From positions 1-64,000 of the forward strand of contig CAAEPH010000055.1 in the NCBI GenBank assembly GCA_900757865.1: DNA of 64,000 bases, in the 5' to 3' direction. Position 1 is the first letter of the stretch. Each line of letters begins with the position of its first letter. Source of the DNA: an uncultured Sutterella sp. Its GTDB lineage: Bacteria > Pseudomonadota > Gammaproteobacteria > Burkholderiales > Burkholderiaceae_F. The notes beneath the pieces are model-generated. The model made no database searches. It had not been told where the DNA came from and saw only the letters and a program-made list of their open reading frames with translations. Position numbers and translations under genes: made by a program. Below, piece after piece: positions 53,499 to 64,000 of this stretch.

Positions 53499-53996
53499 TT
53501 ACTGGCGCGGTTTAACGTGGCTAATGACGTCCAAGACTTGCGTGCAAAGGCTCGTGAGCATGTCTTGGTAGACCTTATTGGCCTCATCACTAAAACTCAA
53601 GAACTGCGAATCGGAATAGGGCAAATTGCGCGAATCGGTGAAATACGTCGGTTTAAAGTATTCGTAGCCATCCGGTGTGACTAAACGCAGACCAATGGTG
53701 CGGGTGAGCGTGTATTCACGCACTTGACCACGGTCGTTATAGGCCAAGATGTCTTGACCGCGATTGTCGCTGACGATTTCCAAAATGGCGTCTGCCTCAG
53801 ACGGTGAGGCAACCACTTGAACGTTGGAGCCCGCTTCGATCATACGTCGCAGCATCAACACCAGCCGTGAGTTGCTCGCTCCTTGAATATAGAGCTTTTG
53901 GAAAGGGGCGCTAAAGGCACCTCGAAGATGAAAACCACATCCGGTGAGTGACAAGGAACCTAATACGATAGCGCCAAGAAGACGTCGACGATGCAT
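53499..53996 (-). CDS. lptE: LPS-assembly lipoprotein LptE
   Basis: Outer-membrane lipoprotein that plugs and assembles LptD for lipopolysaccharide export. The basic N-terminus and signal (HRRRLLGAIVLGSLSLTGC) end in a lipobox with Cys, followed by GFHLRGAFSAPFQKLYIQG, the typical LptE start. The rest is a mixed fold with RDNRGQ-like turn (VSDNRGQDILAYNDRGQ). ATG 53996 or the adjacent GTG 53999 is the start; AAAGGA lies about ten bases upstream of the GTG. Length 165. Confidence 0.9.
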   Translation of the reverse strand: MHRRRLLGAIVLGSLSLTGCGFHLRGAFSAPFQKLYIQGASNSRLVLMLRRMIEAGSNVQVVASPSEADAILEIVSDNRGQDILAYNDRGQVREYTLTRTIGLRLVTPDGYEYFKPTYFTDSRNLPYSDSQFLSFSDEANKVYQDMLTSLCTQVLDVISHVKPRQ

Positions 53997-54119
53997 CACA
54001 AGAAAATATCCTTTGAGCCAAAATGAAGGTGAAAGGACACTACTTCGGGGAGGCAAGCAACCCAAGCAGAGCCATTTTGCATTATACGATGATTGCCTCA
54101 GGACGCATTGCCGATCGTG

Positions 54120-54163
54120 AATAAAAGAACGTGCCCGTGTTCGGTCTGAGCACGGGCACGTTG
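54120..54163 (-). terminator. intrinsic terminator between leuS and lptE
   Basis: A perfect 12-bp stem AACGTGCCCGTG (54128-54139) with CACGGGCACGTT (54151-54162), read leftward into CTTTTATT. It suggests that lptE-holA transcription depends on read-through or on a separate promoter. Confidence 0.85.
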
Positions 54164-54196
54164 TTCGATAAGGCTAAGCCCTAAAGCTTCGCGAAA

Positions 54197-56827
54197 TTAC
54201 TTCGCGACGACGTTCACCAATTTATTGGGAACGATAATGATCTTACGCACGGGGGTATCACCCACAAAACGTTTGACATCATCGTTTGCCAAAGCCGCCG
54301 CTTCAATCGTGGCTTTATCGGCTTGAGCGGGGACGTTGATTTCGCCACGCAATTTGCCGTTGACCTGCACGACCAACTTGATCGTATCCACTTTGAGTGC
54401 GTCTTCCACGACGGCGGGCCAAGGCGCGTCAATCAAGTCTCCCAAGTCAGCCACAAAGCCAAGCTCTTCCCAAAGCGCCGTGGTGATATGAGGCGCAATC
54501 GGATAAAGCGTGCGCAACAAGATCGACACCGCTTCACGAAGCGCAGCGTTGTCAGCGGGGTTTTGCCCCTTGAACGCATCGATCGTGTTAAACATCTTCA
54601 TGCAAGCGGAAACCACCGTGTTGTACTGCAAACGTTGGTAGTCATATTCGGCTTGGGTAAGATCGGTGTAGATGCTACGGCGCAAGTCTTTACCGGCTTG
54701 GCTAATAGCAGCGAGGTCCTTGCCTGCGGCAGTCACCATATCTTGATGGTTGTATGCCCAGGTCCAAATACGACGCAAGAAGCGGAACGTGCCTTCAGCG
54801 CCGTGATTGGACCACGCAGCGGACTGATCGGGTGGTCCGGCAAACATTACGAACGCACGGGCGGTATCCGCGCCGTATTTCTTGATAATGTCGCGCGGTT
54901 CGACCACATTGTTCTTGGATTTGGACATCTTTTCGATGCCTCCCAAGACGACGGGTTTGCCATCAGCGAGGCAAATCGCATCCACGGGGCGACCCTTTTC
55001 ATCGTAGTGCACTTCGACTTCGTCAGGGTAGAACCAAGTCTTGTGTCCATCGGCTTCGAGGCGATAGTAACTCTCGGCCATGAGCATACCCTGGGTGAAG
55101 AGATTTTTGAAGGGTTCATCAAACTTCACCAAGCCCATATCGCGCATGACTTTGGTCCAGAAGCGGGCATAGAGCAAGTGCAACACGGCGTGCTCAATAC
55201 CACCGATGTATTGATCCATCGGCATCCAGTAGTCGTTACGTTTGTCGACCATGGCGGTATCGCAATCGGGCGAGCAATAGCGCTGGAAGTACCAAGAGCT
55301 GTCCACAAAGGTGTCCATGGTGTCGGTTTCGCGCTCAGCATCCGCACCACAGCAAGGGCACTTCACTTTGAGGAAACGTTCGTCTTTAGTGAGCGGGTTG
55401 CCGGAGCCATCCGGAATCAGGTCTTCAGGCAAGACCACGGGCAGATCCTTTTCCGGCACGGGCACCGGGCCACAGTGCGGGCAATTGATCATTGGGATGG
55501 GCGTGCCCCAGTAGCGCTGACGGGAAATGCCCCAGTCGCGCAAGCGGAACTTCACCTGCTTTTCACCTAAGCCTTTGGCAGCGAGGTCGTTGGCAATGGC
55601 ATCAATGGCCGCGGGAGACGTGAGCCCATTGTACTTGCCAGAGTTTATGAGAGTGGCTTTCTCGGACTTATCCCCGTACCATTCTTGCCAAGCGTCCGTG
55701 GAAAAGGTTTCCCCTTCCACTTGAACCACTTGATTAATGGGGAGGTGGTACTTGCTCGCAAAGGCGAAGTCACGTTCATCGTGAGCCGGCACAGCCATCA
55801 CGGCACCTTCGCCATAGCTCATCAAGACGTAGTTGGCGACCCACACTTCAACAGGCGCATCGGTCAAGGGGTGACGGACAAAGAGGCCCGTGGGCATCCC
55901 TTTCTTTTCCATGGTAGCCATGTCAGCTTCGCTGACGCTACCCTTAGAGCATTCTTCAATGAAGCGCTGTAATTCGGGATTCGTCTTCGCAGCAAAGCGT
56001 GCGAGCGGATGCTCAGCAGCGACAGCAACGTAGGTGCAACCCATCAGGGTATCGGCACGGGTGGTGTAGACGCGAAGGGTCTCGTCTTTGCCTTCAAGCG
56101 TATAGGGGAAGGCAATGGTGACGCCTTCCGAGCGACCAATCCAGTGCTCTTGCATGCGACGAACTTGTTCGGGCCAGCCGTCCAAGGTTTTCAGGTCGTC
56201 CAAGAGTTCCTGTGCATACTGTGTGATGCCTAAATAGTACCCTGGAATTTCACGCTTTTCGACTAAAGCGCCAGAACGCCAGCCTCGGCCTTCAATGACT
56301 TGCTCATTGGCGAGAACGGTCTTGTCGACCGGGTCCCAATTCACAATCTGGGTCTTGCGGTAAGCAATGCCCTTTTCGAGCATTTTCAAGAACAACCATT
56401 GATTCCAACGGTAGTATTCGGGTTTGCAGGTCGCGACTTCACGAGACCAGTCAAACGCGAGCCCAAGGGGTTCCATTTGGGCTTTCATGTCCGCAATGTT
56501 GCTGTAGGTCCACGCAGCAGGTGCCACGTTTTTGGCAATGGCCGCATTCTCTGCTGGTAGACCAAAAGCGTCCCACCCCATCGGGGTCATGACGTTGTAG
56601 CCTTTCATGCGATGAAAGCGATACATCACGTCATTGAGGGTGTAGTTTCGCACATGCCCCATGTGCAGTTTCCCACTGGGGTAAGGAAGCATGGAGCAGA
56701 CGTAGAATTTGGGCTTAGGTTGACCGTTTTTATCCAGAGCGTTTTCCACGGCTCGATAGACGTCTTTGGTCTTCCACTCTGCCTGAACGGCTGATTCTAC
56801 TTCTTGAGCAGAGTAAGTCTCGCGCAT
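54197..56827 (-). CDS. leuS: leucyl-tRNA synthetase
   Basis: Class Ia synthetase charging tRNA-Leu. HIGH is [13 protein letters not shown] (near residue 53), the CP1 editing domain follows, a zinc-type Cys cluster is at [16 protein letters not shown], and the KMSKS loop is [13 protein letters not shown]. The C-terminus ([20 protein letters not shown]) is typical. Length 876 is full. Head of the leuS-lptE-holA group. Confidence 0.97.
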   Translation of the reverse strand: MRETYSAQEVESAVQAEWKTKDVYRAVENALDKNGQPKPKFYVCSMLPYPSGKLHMGHVRNYTLNDVMYRFHRMKGYNVMTPMGWDAFGLPAENAAIAKNVAPAAWTYSNIADMKAQMEPLGLAFDWSREVATCKPEYYRWNQWLFLKMLEKGIAYRKTQIVNWDPVDKTVLANEQVIEGRGWRSGALVEKREIPGYYLGITQYAQELLDDLKTLDGWPEQVRRMQEHWIGRSEGVTIAFPYTLEGKDETLRVYTTRADTLMGCTYVAVAAEHPLARFAAKTNPELQRFIEECSKGSVSEADMATMEKKGMPTGLFVRHPLTDAPVEVWVANYVLMSYGEGAVMAVPAHDERDFAFASKYHLPINQVVQVEGETFSTDAWQEWYGDKSEKATLINSGKYNGLTSPAAIDAIANDLAAKGLGEKQVKFRLRDWGISRQRYWGTPIPMINCPHCGPVPVPEKDLPVVLPEDLIPDGSGNPLTKDERFLKVKCPCCGADAERETDTMDTFVDSSWYFQRYCSPDCDTAMVDKRNDYWMPMDQYIGGIEHAVLHLLYARFWTKVMRDMGLVKFDEPFKNLFTQGMLMAESYYRLEADGHKTWFYPDEVEVHYDEKGRPVDAICLADGKPVVLGGIEKMSKSKNNVVEPRDIIKKYGADTARAFVMFAGPPDQSAAWSNHGAEGTFRFLRRIWTWAYNHQDMVTAAGKDLAAISQAGKDLRRSIYTDLTQAEYDYQRLQYNTVVSACMKMFNTIDAFKGQNPADNAALREAVSILLRTLYPIAPHITTALWEELGFVADLGDLIDAPWPAVVEDALKVDTIKLVVQVNGKLRGEINVPAQADKATIEAAALANDDVKRFVGDTPVRKIIIVPNKLVNVVAK

Positions 56828-56926
56828 AGTGTTTCCAGAGGTTGATCAAAAAAAGGAGTCTTATAGCTAGGTGAAGACAGGCTTAGAAAGACAGGTTCAC
56901 CGCATAAATAAAAAAGAAAGGATTTC

Positions 56927-57197
56927 GTGATTAAGATCGGGGTCGTCCCAGACCTTCACACCAAAATCCCTGTCTTGAATTATATCGATTCGAGCCATGG
57001 TCTAGGGGTATTTTTCGAGGTTTTTCCCGTTTCTAACAACGGGCTTAGGTAGCTTTGCTCAGCGCGGTGATCTTTGTGATGCTCTGTCTTGCCAAGAGTT
57101 GACTCGCCATGCGGTGTGCTTCACGAGTGATTCAGGAGTCGTGGCTGGCACAGCAACGTTAGACCGGCGGGCTTGGGTGTCGGTTTTGGTACAATGA
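56927..57197 (+). pseudogene. possible frameshifted gene remnant of unknown family
   Basis: A GTG at 56927 with AAAGAAAGGA upstream opens a protein-like frame (MIKIGVVPDLHTKIPVL and so on) that stops at 57050-57052. Around 57040 the +1 frame becomes the protein-like one and continues (LGSFAQRGDLCDALSCQELT, then SDSGVVAGTATLDRRAW) to TGA at 57195-57197. A single frameshift would join them into about 90 residues. I do not recognise the family. It could also be chance or a sequencing error. Confidence 0.35.
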
Positions 57198-57315
57198 CCC
57201 TTTTGTCGATGGTCTCTATTTTGTTCTGGTCTCTACGGCGCTTTTCTCAAAACGAATGCTGAAGACAGCGCCGAATGCGGACAGACCGTTTGTTCTCTTT
57301 TACTGGCACTGAGTC

Positions 57316-59739
57316 ATGTCTCAAGATCTTTTAGCATCCCTTAATTCCAAGCAATACGAAGCGGTAACGGCTCCTGAAACGAGTCTTTTGATACTTGCGG
57401 GAGCTGGTTCTGGTAAAACGCGTGTGCTCACCACACGCATTGCATGGTTGCTTCAAAACAATAAAGCTCGGCCAGGTGAGATTTTGGCAGTGACCTTTAC
57501 TAACAAAGCCGCTAAAGAGATGATGACGCGTCTTGAGGGCATGTTGCCGTATGACTTGCACAATATGTGGGTAGGAACATTCCACGGTTTGTGCAATCGA
57601 ATTTTACGACGCCATGCGCTTGAAGCGGGATTGCCCAAGACCTTTCAGATTATGGACAACGCCGACCAGGCCGCGATGGTTAAGCGCGTGATGAAAGGTC
57701 TCAATATTGATACGGACAGGGTGGAACCTCGGCAAGTGCAAAATTTTATCAATTGGCACAAAGAAAATGGGATTCGAGCCAATCGCGCCGGGACAGGGTT
57801 GGAGCAAGCCGATGAAGGGGTCAAGATTTATCAGGCCTACGAAGCGCAATGCCAAAAAGAAGGCGCGGTGGACTTTGCGGAGTTACTGCTTCGCTGCTAT
57901 GAATTGTTGGATCGCAACGAAGTGATCCGAACGCATTATCAAGAGCGGTTCCGTCATATTTTGGTTGACGAATTTCAGGACACCAACGTATTGCAGTACC
58001 GTTGGCTGCAAATGCTAGCGGGCTTAGGGCAAGGTGAGGAGGGGCGCGCTCGAAACTGTGTTTTTGCCGTGGGTGATGATGACCAGTCGATTTATGCTTT
58101 CCGTGGGGCTAATGTCGGCAACATGAGTGACTTTTTGCATGACTTTAAGACGGGTGAGCCGATTCGCCTCGAAGAGAATTATCGATCAACGGGCGCTATT
58201 TTGGACGCCGCCAATGCGCTCATTAGCCATAACCCCGACCGTTTAGGGAAGAATCTTTGGACGTCAGGCGCGCACGGAGATGCCATCACTGTGGTTGAAC
58301 ACGAAGACGATCGTGAGGAAGCCAATTGGATTGCTCGAGAAATTGAAGCAGACCGTCAGCGGCAACACCGTTATCGCGATCATGCTATTTTGTACCGCGT
58401 GAATGCTCAGTCACGCGCGATTGAAAGCGCATTAACCGCTCGTGGTATTCCGTATCGCGTCTACGGCGGACAGCGCTTTTTCGAGCGTATGGAAGTTAAG
58501 CACGTGTTGGCTTACTTGCGTCTCTTAGAGGGCTCGGGTGACGATACCAGTTTTTTACGTGTCGTGAACTTTCCTACCCGAGGCATCGGTGCCAAGACCA
58601 TTGAAAAGTTGAGTGACGATGCCGCGCACACCGGTATGAGTTTATGGGCGACGTTAACCCATCCTGCCTACGAACCCCCAGCAAAGCTGGCCGCGTTTCG
58701 CGATTTGATTCTCCGTATCCGCGATGAAGCCGATCAAATGAACTTGATGGACGTGATTCAACTCGTGATCGTCAAGTCAGGCTTAAAAGCCTATTATCAG
58801 GCCGATCGTGACGGACAAGACCGGCTGGAAAACATGGGTGAAATGTTGTCAGCGGCTCGAGGCTATATGGAAAACGAGGGGATAGGGGAGACGGTGAGCG
58901 CCTTCCATGTCGTTGACAATACCGATCAATCCCCCCTGCAAGGCTTTTTAACACAAGCAACGTTGGAAGCTGGGGATAAAAACGAAGGTGATGATCAAGA
59001 TGTGGTCCAGGTGATGACGGTCCATGCAGCTAAAGGGTTGGAATTTAAAAACGTCTACATCATTGGGGTTGAGGACGGACTTTTCCCTCATTTTTCTGCG
59101 ATGAACATGAGTACGGGGGGTGCCGGTGTTGAGGAAGAGCGTCGCCTCATGTATGTGGCCATTACCCGTGCGCAAAAGCGTCTGACGATTTCATACTGCC
59201 AGACGCGACTCTTGCACGGCGAATACCGTAATAATGCTCCCTCAAGTTTTTTGGCGGAAATCCCCGAGTCGCTGATTCATCGTCAAGGCGAAAGACGTCG
59301 CCGAGATGATGACGATGATGGTTATACGCGTGAGCGTTTCGACGAAAACTATGGCTGGGAAAGACCCTCTTTCGGTGGTTCGTCGCGAAATGGTCTGCGT
59401 GGGTATGCCAGTGGGCGATCTTCCTACTCAAAACCGAGTCGCTCATCGTCGACACGACGCTCTCATGATGAGGATTGGCGCCGTGGCATGGCACAGGAAG
59501 GCAAAACATACCGAGCCAGTGAAGAAACGATCGTTCGACGCGCACAAGCTCAGCAGGCTCAGGATAGCTATGGCTTTCAGGTCGGCGATCGGATTGAGCA
59601 CAAAAAATTTGGTCCTGGCAAAGTGATGGCGCTTATCGGATCAGGTAACGATATGCGTATTCGTATTGCTTTCGATCGCGTTGGCTCTAAAGAGTTAATG
59701 TTAACTTTAGCGGTGAAAAACCTCACTAAACAGCCTTAA
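57316..59739 (+). CDS. uvrD: UvrD-type DNA helicase
   Basis: 3'-5' superfamily 1A helicase for mismatch and nucleotide excision repair. Motifs in order: Walker A AGAGSGKTRVL (near residue 30), Ia TFTNKAAKEM, II VDEFQDTN, III DDDQSIYAFRGA, IV ENYRST, V VMTVHAAKGLEF, VI RRLMYVAITRAQKRL. The tail has an Arg- and Ser-rich linker and ends in a Tudor-like domain (FQVGDRIEHKKFGPGKVMAL), the UvrD/PcrA pattern. Length 807 is a little over E. coli (720). No SOS box was seen upstream. A tRNA gene follows. Confidence 0.93.
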   Translation: MSQDLLASLNSKQYEAVTAPETSLLILAGAGSGKTRVLTTRIAWLLQNNKARPGEILAVTFTNKAAKEMMTRLEGMLPYDLHNMWVGTFHGLCNRILRRHALEAGLPKTFQIMDNADQAAMVKRVMKGLNIDTDRVEPRQVQNFINWHKENGIRANRAGTGLEQADEGVKIYQAYEAQCQKEGAVDFAELLLRCYELLDRNEVIRTHYQERFRHILVDEFQDTNVLQYRWLQMLAGLGQGEEGRARNCVFAVGDDDQSIYAFRGANVGNMSDFLHDFKTGEPIRLEENYRSTGAILDAANALISHNPDRLGKNLWTSGAHGDAITVVEHEDDREEANWIAREIEADRQRQHRYRDHAILYRVNAQSRAIESALTARGIPYRVYGGQRFFERMEVKHVLAYLRLLEGSGDDTSFLRVVNFPTRGIGAKTIEKLSDDAAHTGMSLWATLTHPAYEPPAKLAAFRDLILRIRDEADQMNLMDVIQLVIVKSGLKAYYQADRDGQDRLENMGEMLSAARGYMENEGIGETVSAFHVVDNTDQSPLQGFLTQATLEAGDKNEGDDQDVVQVMTVHAAKGLEFKNVYIIGVEDGLFPHFSAMNMSTGGAGVEEERRLMYVAITRAQKRLTISYCQTRLLHGEYRNNAPSSFLAEIPESLIHRQGERRRRDDDDDGYTRERFDENYGWERPSFGGSSRNGLRGYASGRSSYSKPSRSSSTRRSHDEDWRRGMAQEGKTYRASEETIVRRAQAQQAQDSYGFQVGDRIEHKKFGPGKVMALIGSGNDMRIRIAFDRVGSKELMLTLAVKNLTKQP

Positions 59740-59821
59740 GTTTCTCCCAATGGGTTTGTGCACAAAATGCTCAAAAATCGGTAGAATAGGCGCTCAAATT
59801 TGAAAAGTCCCTTTGTGACCT

Positions 59822-59897
59822 CTGGCCGTAGTTCAACAGGATAGAACTGTCCCCTCCTAAGGGACGGATCTGGGTTCGAGTCCCGGCGGCCAGGCCA
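59822..59897 (+). tRNA. tRNA-Arg (CCT anticodon)
   Basis: A 76-base cloverleaf with encoded CCA. The acceptor CTGGCCG/CGGCCAG is perfect, the anticodon stem GTCCC/GGGAC encloses the loop CTCCTAA (anticodon CCT, codon AGG), and the T arm is CTGGG TTCGAGT CCCGG. A TAGAAT (59782-59787) with TGCACA 17 bases upstream is a plausible promoter. A terminator lies about 75 bases downstream. Confidence 0.94.
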
Positions 59898-59971
59898 GGG
59901 CAACGCGCGTTAATTCCACCTTGAGGCTAGCTAGCGTTTTCACGGGGGAATACGCATCAAAATATCTTTTT

Positions 59972-60003
59972 GGCTCAGATGCTCCAGGTCTGGGCCTTTT
60001 TTG
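59972..60003 (+). terminator. intrinsic terminator after tRNA-Arg
   Basis: GGCTCAGA (59972-59979) pairs with TCTGGGCC (59989-59996) with one G-U pair and is followed by six T. Confidence 0.8.
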
Positions 60004-60043
60004 TGTTCGAACATTCGGATCATCGGCGAATATTGCCTAGCCG

Positions 60044-61384
60044 TTAGAGTTGTCGCCAGCGATGTTGCCGGAAGTAGTAAGCACAAATCACGCCAATGGT
60101 GATGTTGTAGACAAACTCTGAGCTCCAGACCATAGCGACGTCTTGCGTGTAGTGAGCCACCACGGCAATGTAGGCTACGTAAATAATGGAAGACGTGATG
60201 GAGGCAATGGATGTCTCTTTAGTGAGCCCCATGGCCCCCATGGCAAAGTTGTAAAACATGGCTGGAACGGTAACGAGGAGCGAGCCCATCAGAACCCACG
60301 TGGTCCGAACGCCACCGGTGACGATGTCGGTGAGGTTTGTGAAAATGCCCAAGACGACCTCGGGGAAAAAGACCACGAATAGATAGACGGGGGCGAGCAT
60401 GATGCTGGTCAAAACCAAAGTGCGTCGGCAGACAGACGAAATTTCATCGAAGCGTCGTTCCCCAATCAGATTGGCGGAGATGGCTCCAGCAGTGGTACCA
60501 AAACCGTGAGTGATCAGATAAAAAAGGCTGGCAATCTGGCGCACGACGTTCGAGATGGCTAGCGCGGCAGGGCCGAGATGTTCAACAGCGATAAAGAAAT
60601 AGAGCCATGCACCAAAGGCCATCCCCTCTTGAATCATGAGCCAACGTCCAAGCCGAAAGAGTTGAAGTTGCATGGCGCTGTTCCATACAACGGCTCGGAG
60701 AAGACCGTAGCGCTCGGGCGTGGCGTAGCGCCAAGTGTAGATGACATACACGAGCAGACAAACAGCTTCCGATATGGTTGAAGCGATGGCGGCACCACTG
60801 ATACCTAATGCGGGGACAGGACCAAAACCAAAAATCAAGAAATAGTTGAGCACCACGTTACAGACCACCATCACGACGGAGCCGATGGTGAGGACGGATG
60901 GACGTAACGTCGCCATAAAGAACGCCCGAAAAACCGCGCAAAGGAAAGTAAAGGGAATCCCTACGGTGCGCCAGAAAAAGTATTTTTCAGCACTCGCGGC
61001 TACCTCTGGGGATTCACAGATTTTCTCCAGGAAAGGACTTCCCCAATAAAAACCGATCGCCATCATGAACGCCGCGAGCAACAGTAAAAAGAGTGCACCA
61101 TTGTGAAAGGCACTCCCAATACTGAAAAAATCTTTTTCTCCGTTTTTTTGACCCATGTAGGCTTGTAAGCCAAAACTGTAGCCAAAGCCAAACATGACCA
61201 ACGCGAGATAGACCACACCCGCTAAGGCACTGGCGCCGAGTTCAATTTCGCCAACGCGACCCAAAAAGATGACGTCTGTGAGACCAATCAATTGCTCGAG
61301 CAGTAGGCTCAAAATCAAAGGAAACACAGTCTTAAGGATGAGCGAATTGCTGTAGTACTGTGGAGTAATGGGTTTTTCAGTCAT
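60044..61384 (-). CDS. MATE-family multidrug/solute efflux transporter
   Basis: A 446-residue inner-membrane protein with 12 hydrophobic segments in two homologous halves, of the MATE/NorM-DinF superfamily. Supporting stretches are LLLEQLIGLTDVIFLGRVGE, near the N-terminus, FGYSFGLQAYMGQKNGEKD, and the second-half counterpart THGFGTTAGAISANLIGERRF. It probably exports cationic compounds with Na+ or H+; the substrate is unknown. It converges on tRNA-Arg. Its 412-base upstream gap holds a short inverted repeat. Confidence 0.87.
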   Translation of the reverse strand: MTEKPITPQYYSNSLILKTVFPLILSLLLEQLIGLTDVIFLGRVGEIELGASALAGVVYLALVMFGFGYSFGLQAYMGQKNGEKDFFSIGSAFHNGALFLLLLAAFMMAIGFYWGSPFLEKICESPEVAASAEKYFFWRTVGIPFTFLCAVFRAFFMATLRPSVLTIGSVVMVVCNVVLNYFLIFGFGPVPALGISGAAIASTISEAVCLLVYVIYTWRYATPERYGLLRAVVWNSAMQLQLFRLGRWLMIQEGMAFGAWLYFFIAVEHLGPAALAISNVVRQIASLFYLITHGFGTTAGAISANLIGERRFDEISSVCRRTLVLTSIMLAPVYLFVVFFPEVVLGIFTNLTDIVTGGVRTTWVLMGSLLVTVPAMFYNFAMGAMGLTKETSIASITSSIIYVAYIAVVAHYTQDVAMVWSSEFVYNITIGVICAYYFRQHRWRQL

Positions 61385-61796
61385 AGTGCCATGCCCACTT
61401 TAAAGCCAGCACAGGGTGCCAAGTCGGCCTTGGGTTAGATCAGTCGAAGCACCGAAGTGGCAGTAGGGGCCAAAAATCGTTTGAAAACATTCGGCTACCT
61501 AGAGGTCGCTCTTCCTCGGACTCTGTTTTGTGTTGAGGTGATGTCACCTTCTGGATCTTTGGGTTTTGCTGGTTTTGTTGCAAGTCGCTCGAGGAAGAAT
61601 AAGCAACGTTTTTTGTGGTGACGGTATTGTACGAAATTTGGCCTCAATTTGGGCGAGTTCGGATAGGACTGAAAGGACGTGAGTTCGTTCGAAAAAAAGA
61701 AAAAACACACCTTGCCACGACAGTGCGCGCAAGGTGTGTTGGAATCAATAGCGGTGAGTGCGGGCGAGCTTTACGCAGCCTTTGCTCGACGCCTGA
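61385..61796. other. spacer between the MATE gene and ansB
   Basis: No gene seen. It contains a 6-bp-arm inverted repeat AGGTGA-TG-TCACCT (61536-61549), a possible operator upstream of the MATE gene, and the ansB terminator at its right end. Confidence 0.35.
61690..61741 (-). terminator. intrinsic terminator of ansB
   Basis: AACACACCTTG (61704-61714) pairs with CAAGGTGTGTT (61730-61740), 11 bp; read leftward it is followed by TTTTCTTTTTTT. Confidence 0.88.
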
Positions 61797-62837
61797 TTAG
61801 TAGCGATCGAAGTACTTCTGAACTTCTTCCCAGTTGCTCGTCTTCGTCAGCGCTAACTGTAAAAGCACGCGAGCCTTCTGAGGATTCAAATCGCCAGAAG
61901 AGACCCAATGCTGAGCCTTGTCGTTCACTTCAGCGTCCTTGGTGGTAGCGCCAGTGGGAACGCGAGAGCTACGAACCACGACCATGCCCTTCTTGGTGGC
62001 TTCTTCGAGCACCGGCCAGATCGCCTTGTGAATGTTGCCGTTGCCAACACCAGCGCTCACGATACCCTTGTAACCCGCATTGACGAGGGCCTTAGCCTGC
62101 AAGCCTTCCACGCCAGCGTGGTTGTAAACAATACCCACCTTGGGGAGTTCCTTGAGACCCGTGACATCGAACGGGGTCTTGGAGTAGTCACGCAAGCTCT
62201 TGGCTTCGTAGGTCACCTTGCTGTTGAAAATGGTACCGATCTTGCCGTAGTTGCCAGCCTGGAAGGTTTCGGGCTGAACGGTATTGGTCTTGATGACGTC
62301 ACGAGCACCAATAACAATGTTATCCATGGCAACGACCACGCCGTGTTCAGCGCTGGCAGGGGTTGCAGCGGTCAACACCGCATTGTAGAGGTTACGGGGG
62401 CCATCAGCACCCAAACCCGTGGAGGGGAGCATGGCGCCAACCATAACGACCGGCTTGCTGCACTTCTTTGTGAGTTGCAGGAAGTAAGCAGTTTCTTCCA
62501 TGGTGTCCGTGCCGTGAGTAATCACGAAGCCGTCATACTTGTCACAGTCGCTGTTGATGGTCTGCGCTAATTTGAGCCACACTTCATCGCTCATGTCTTG
62601 GCTACCGATCTGCGCCACTTGGACAGGCGTGACATTGGCGATCTTGGCGAGTTCAGGGACAGCGGCAACAAGGTGATTGACACTCACCTTACCCGCAGCG
62701 TAGGCCGAACCAGTGGAGGAATTACCCGCACCAGCAATCGTGCCACCCGTCGCGAGAACGGCAATGTTAGGAAGGGCGAGGGCGGCGCCAGAAGCCGCAA
62801 CAAGGGCCATACCAATAAGGGTCTTCTTGAAAGACAT
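61797..62837 (-). CDS. ansB: type II (periplasmic) L-asparaginase
   Basis: Hydrolyses asparagine to aspartate and ammonia in the periplasm. A signal peptide (MSFKKTLIGMALVAASGAALA) precedes LPNIAVLATGGTIAGAG, with the first catalytic Thr in TGGTIAG, and VITHGTDTMEETAYFL holds the second catalytic Thr-Asp pair. Length 346. The frame is open 19 codons further up, but ATG 62837 with GGAGCAACCTC upstream gives the expected signal peptide. It lies alone between a terminator and a promoter region shared with argG. Confidence 0.95.
   Translation of the reverse strand: MSFKKTLIGMALVAASGAALALPNIAVLATGGTIAGAGNSSTGSAYAAGKVSVNHLVAAVPELAKIANVTPVQVAQIGSQDMSDEVWLKLAQTINSDCDKYDGFVITHGTDTMEETAYFLQLTKKCSKPVVMVGAMLPSTGLGADGPRNLYNAVLTAATPASAEHGVVVAMDNIVIGARDVIKTNTVQPETFQAGNYGKIGTIFNSKVTYEAKSLRDYSKTPFDVTGLKELPKVGIVYNHAGVEGLQAKALVNAGYKGIVSAGVGNGNIHKAIWPVLEEATKKGMVVVRSSRVPTGATTKDAEVNDKAQHWVSSGDLNPQKARVLLQLALTKTSNWEEVQKYFDRY

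Positions 62838-64000
<1,163 letters not shown>

Noticed and set aside
54323..55570. A 415-codon rightward open frame opposite leuS
   Set aside because: It lies wholly antisense to leuS, whose motifs are all present. The product is His/Arg/Val-rich with no family resemblance, which is typical of a shadow frame.

Overview
The window comes from a bacterial chromosome of roughly 50% GC, visually estimated. Gene content and order fit a betaproteobacterium of the Burkholderiales, most probably a Sutterellaceae-like gut or anaerobic lineage. This is inferred from protein families, the leuS-lptE-holA and rpsU-yqeY-dnaG-rpoD clusters, and an FNR-type site; no marker gene was searched. Almost everything is chromosomal housekeeping. 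I see no prophage, insertion sequence, CRISPR array or rRNA operon.

Layout. 1-8.7 kb: the tail of an unknown acidic protein, then a leftward block of dut, coaBC, a YbaL-type antiporter and the ribF-ileS-lspA operon. 8.9-15.4 kb: purN, an RsmB-family methyltransferase, a broken helicase remnant, rpmB-rpmG, ispH, ybaK and tsaD. 15.6-28.1 kb: a modified macromolecular-synthesis region. rpsU, yqeY and dnaG are separated from rpoD by a three-gene ABC importer, and rpoD is followed by a second full-length primary-type sigma factor gene and a CAT-anticodon tRNA. 28.2-36.2 kb: an RhlE-like helicase, a possible structured RNA ahead of an orphan AbrB-fold gene, tRNA-Glu(CTC) behind gltX, a DUF401 membrane protein, a manganese (yybP-ykoY) riboswitch driving a TMEM165/GDT1-type exporter, queH and yggS. 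36.2-43.3 kb: an AT-rich spacer with a perfect FNR-type box, an imuA gene with a shortened imuB-like gene, and ugpBAEC. 43.4-49.7 kb: yqaA, a sodium:solute symporter, etfBA, and rpsP-rimM-trmD-rplS with a long nested RNA structure between rpsP and rimM. 49.7-64 kb: a leftward leuS, lptE, holA, proA, rlmL-like block, then uvrD, tRNA-Arg(CCT), a MATE exporter, type II asparaginase and the start of argG.

How it works together. Translation dominates: tRNA synthetases, tRNA and rRNA modification enzymes, ribosomal proteins S16, S21, L19, L28 and L33, and three tRNAs. Transcription initiation comes next, with two sigma factors. Transport covers glycerol 3-phosphate (Ugp), a TauA/ThiY-like substrate, manganese efflux, cation/proton exchange and MATE export.

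The most unusual items are the tandem primary-type sigma factors (the first with a roughly 280-residue Lys/Thr/Ala-rich N-terminal extension, the second behind a roughly 690-nt leader with a small ORF), the nested RNA between rpsP and rimM, the reduced ImuB partner, the FNR box between yggS and imuA, and several probable decayed genes.
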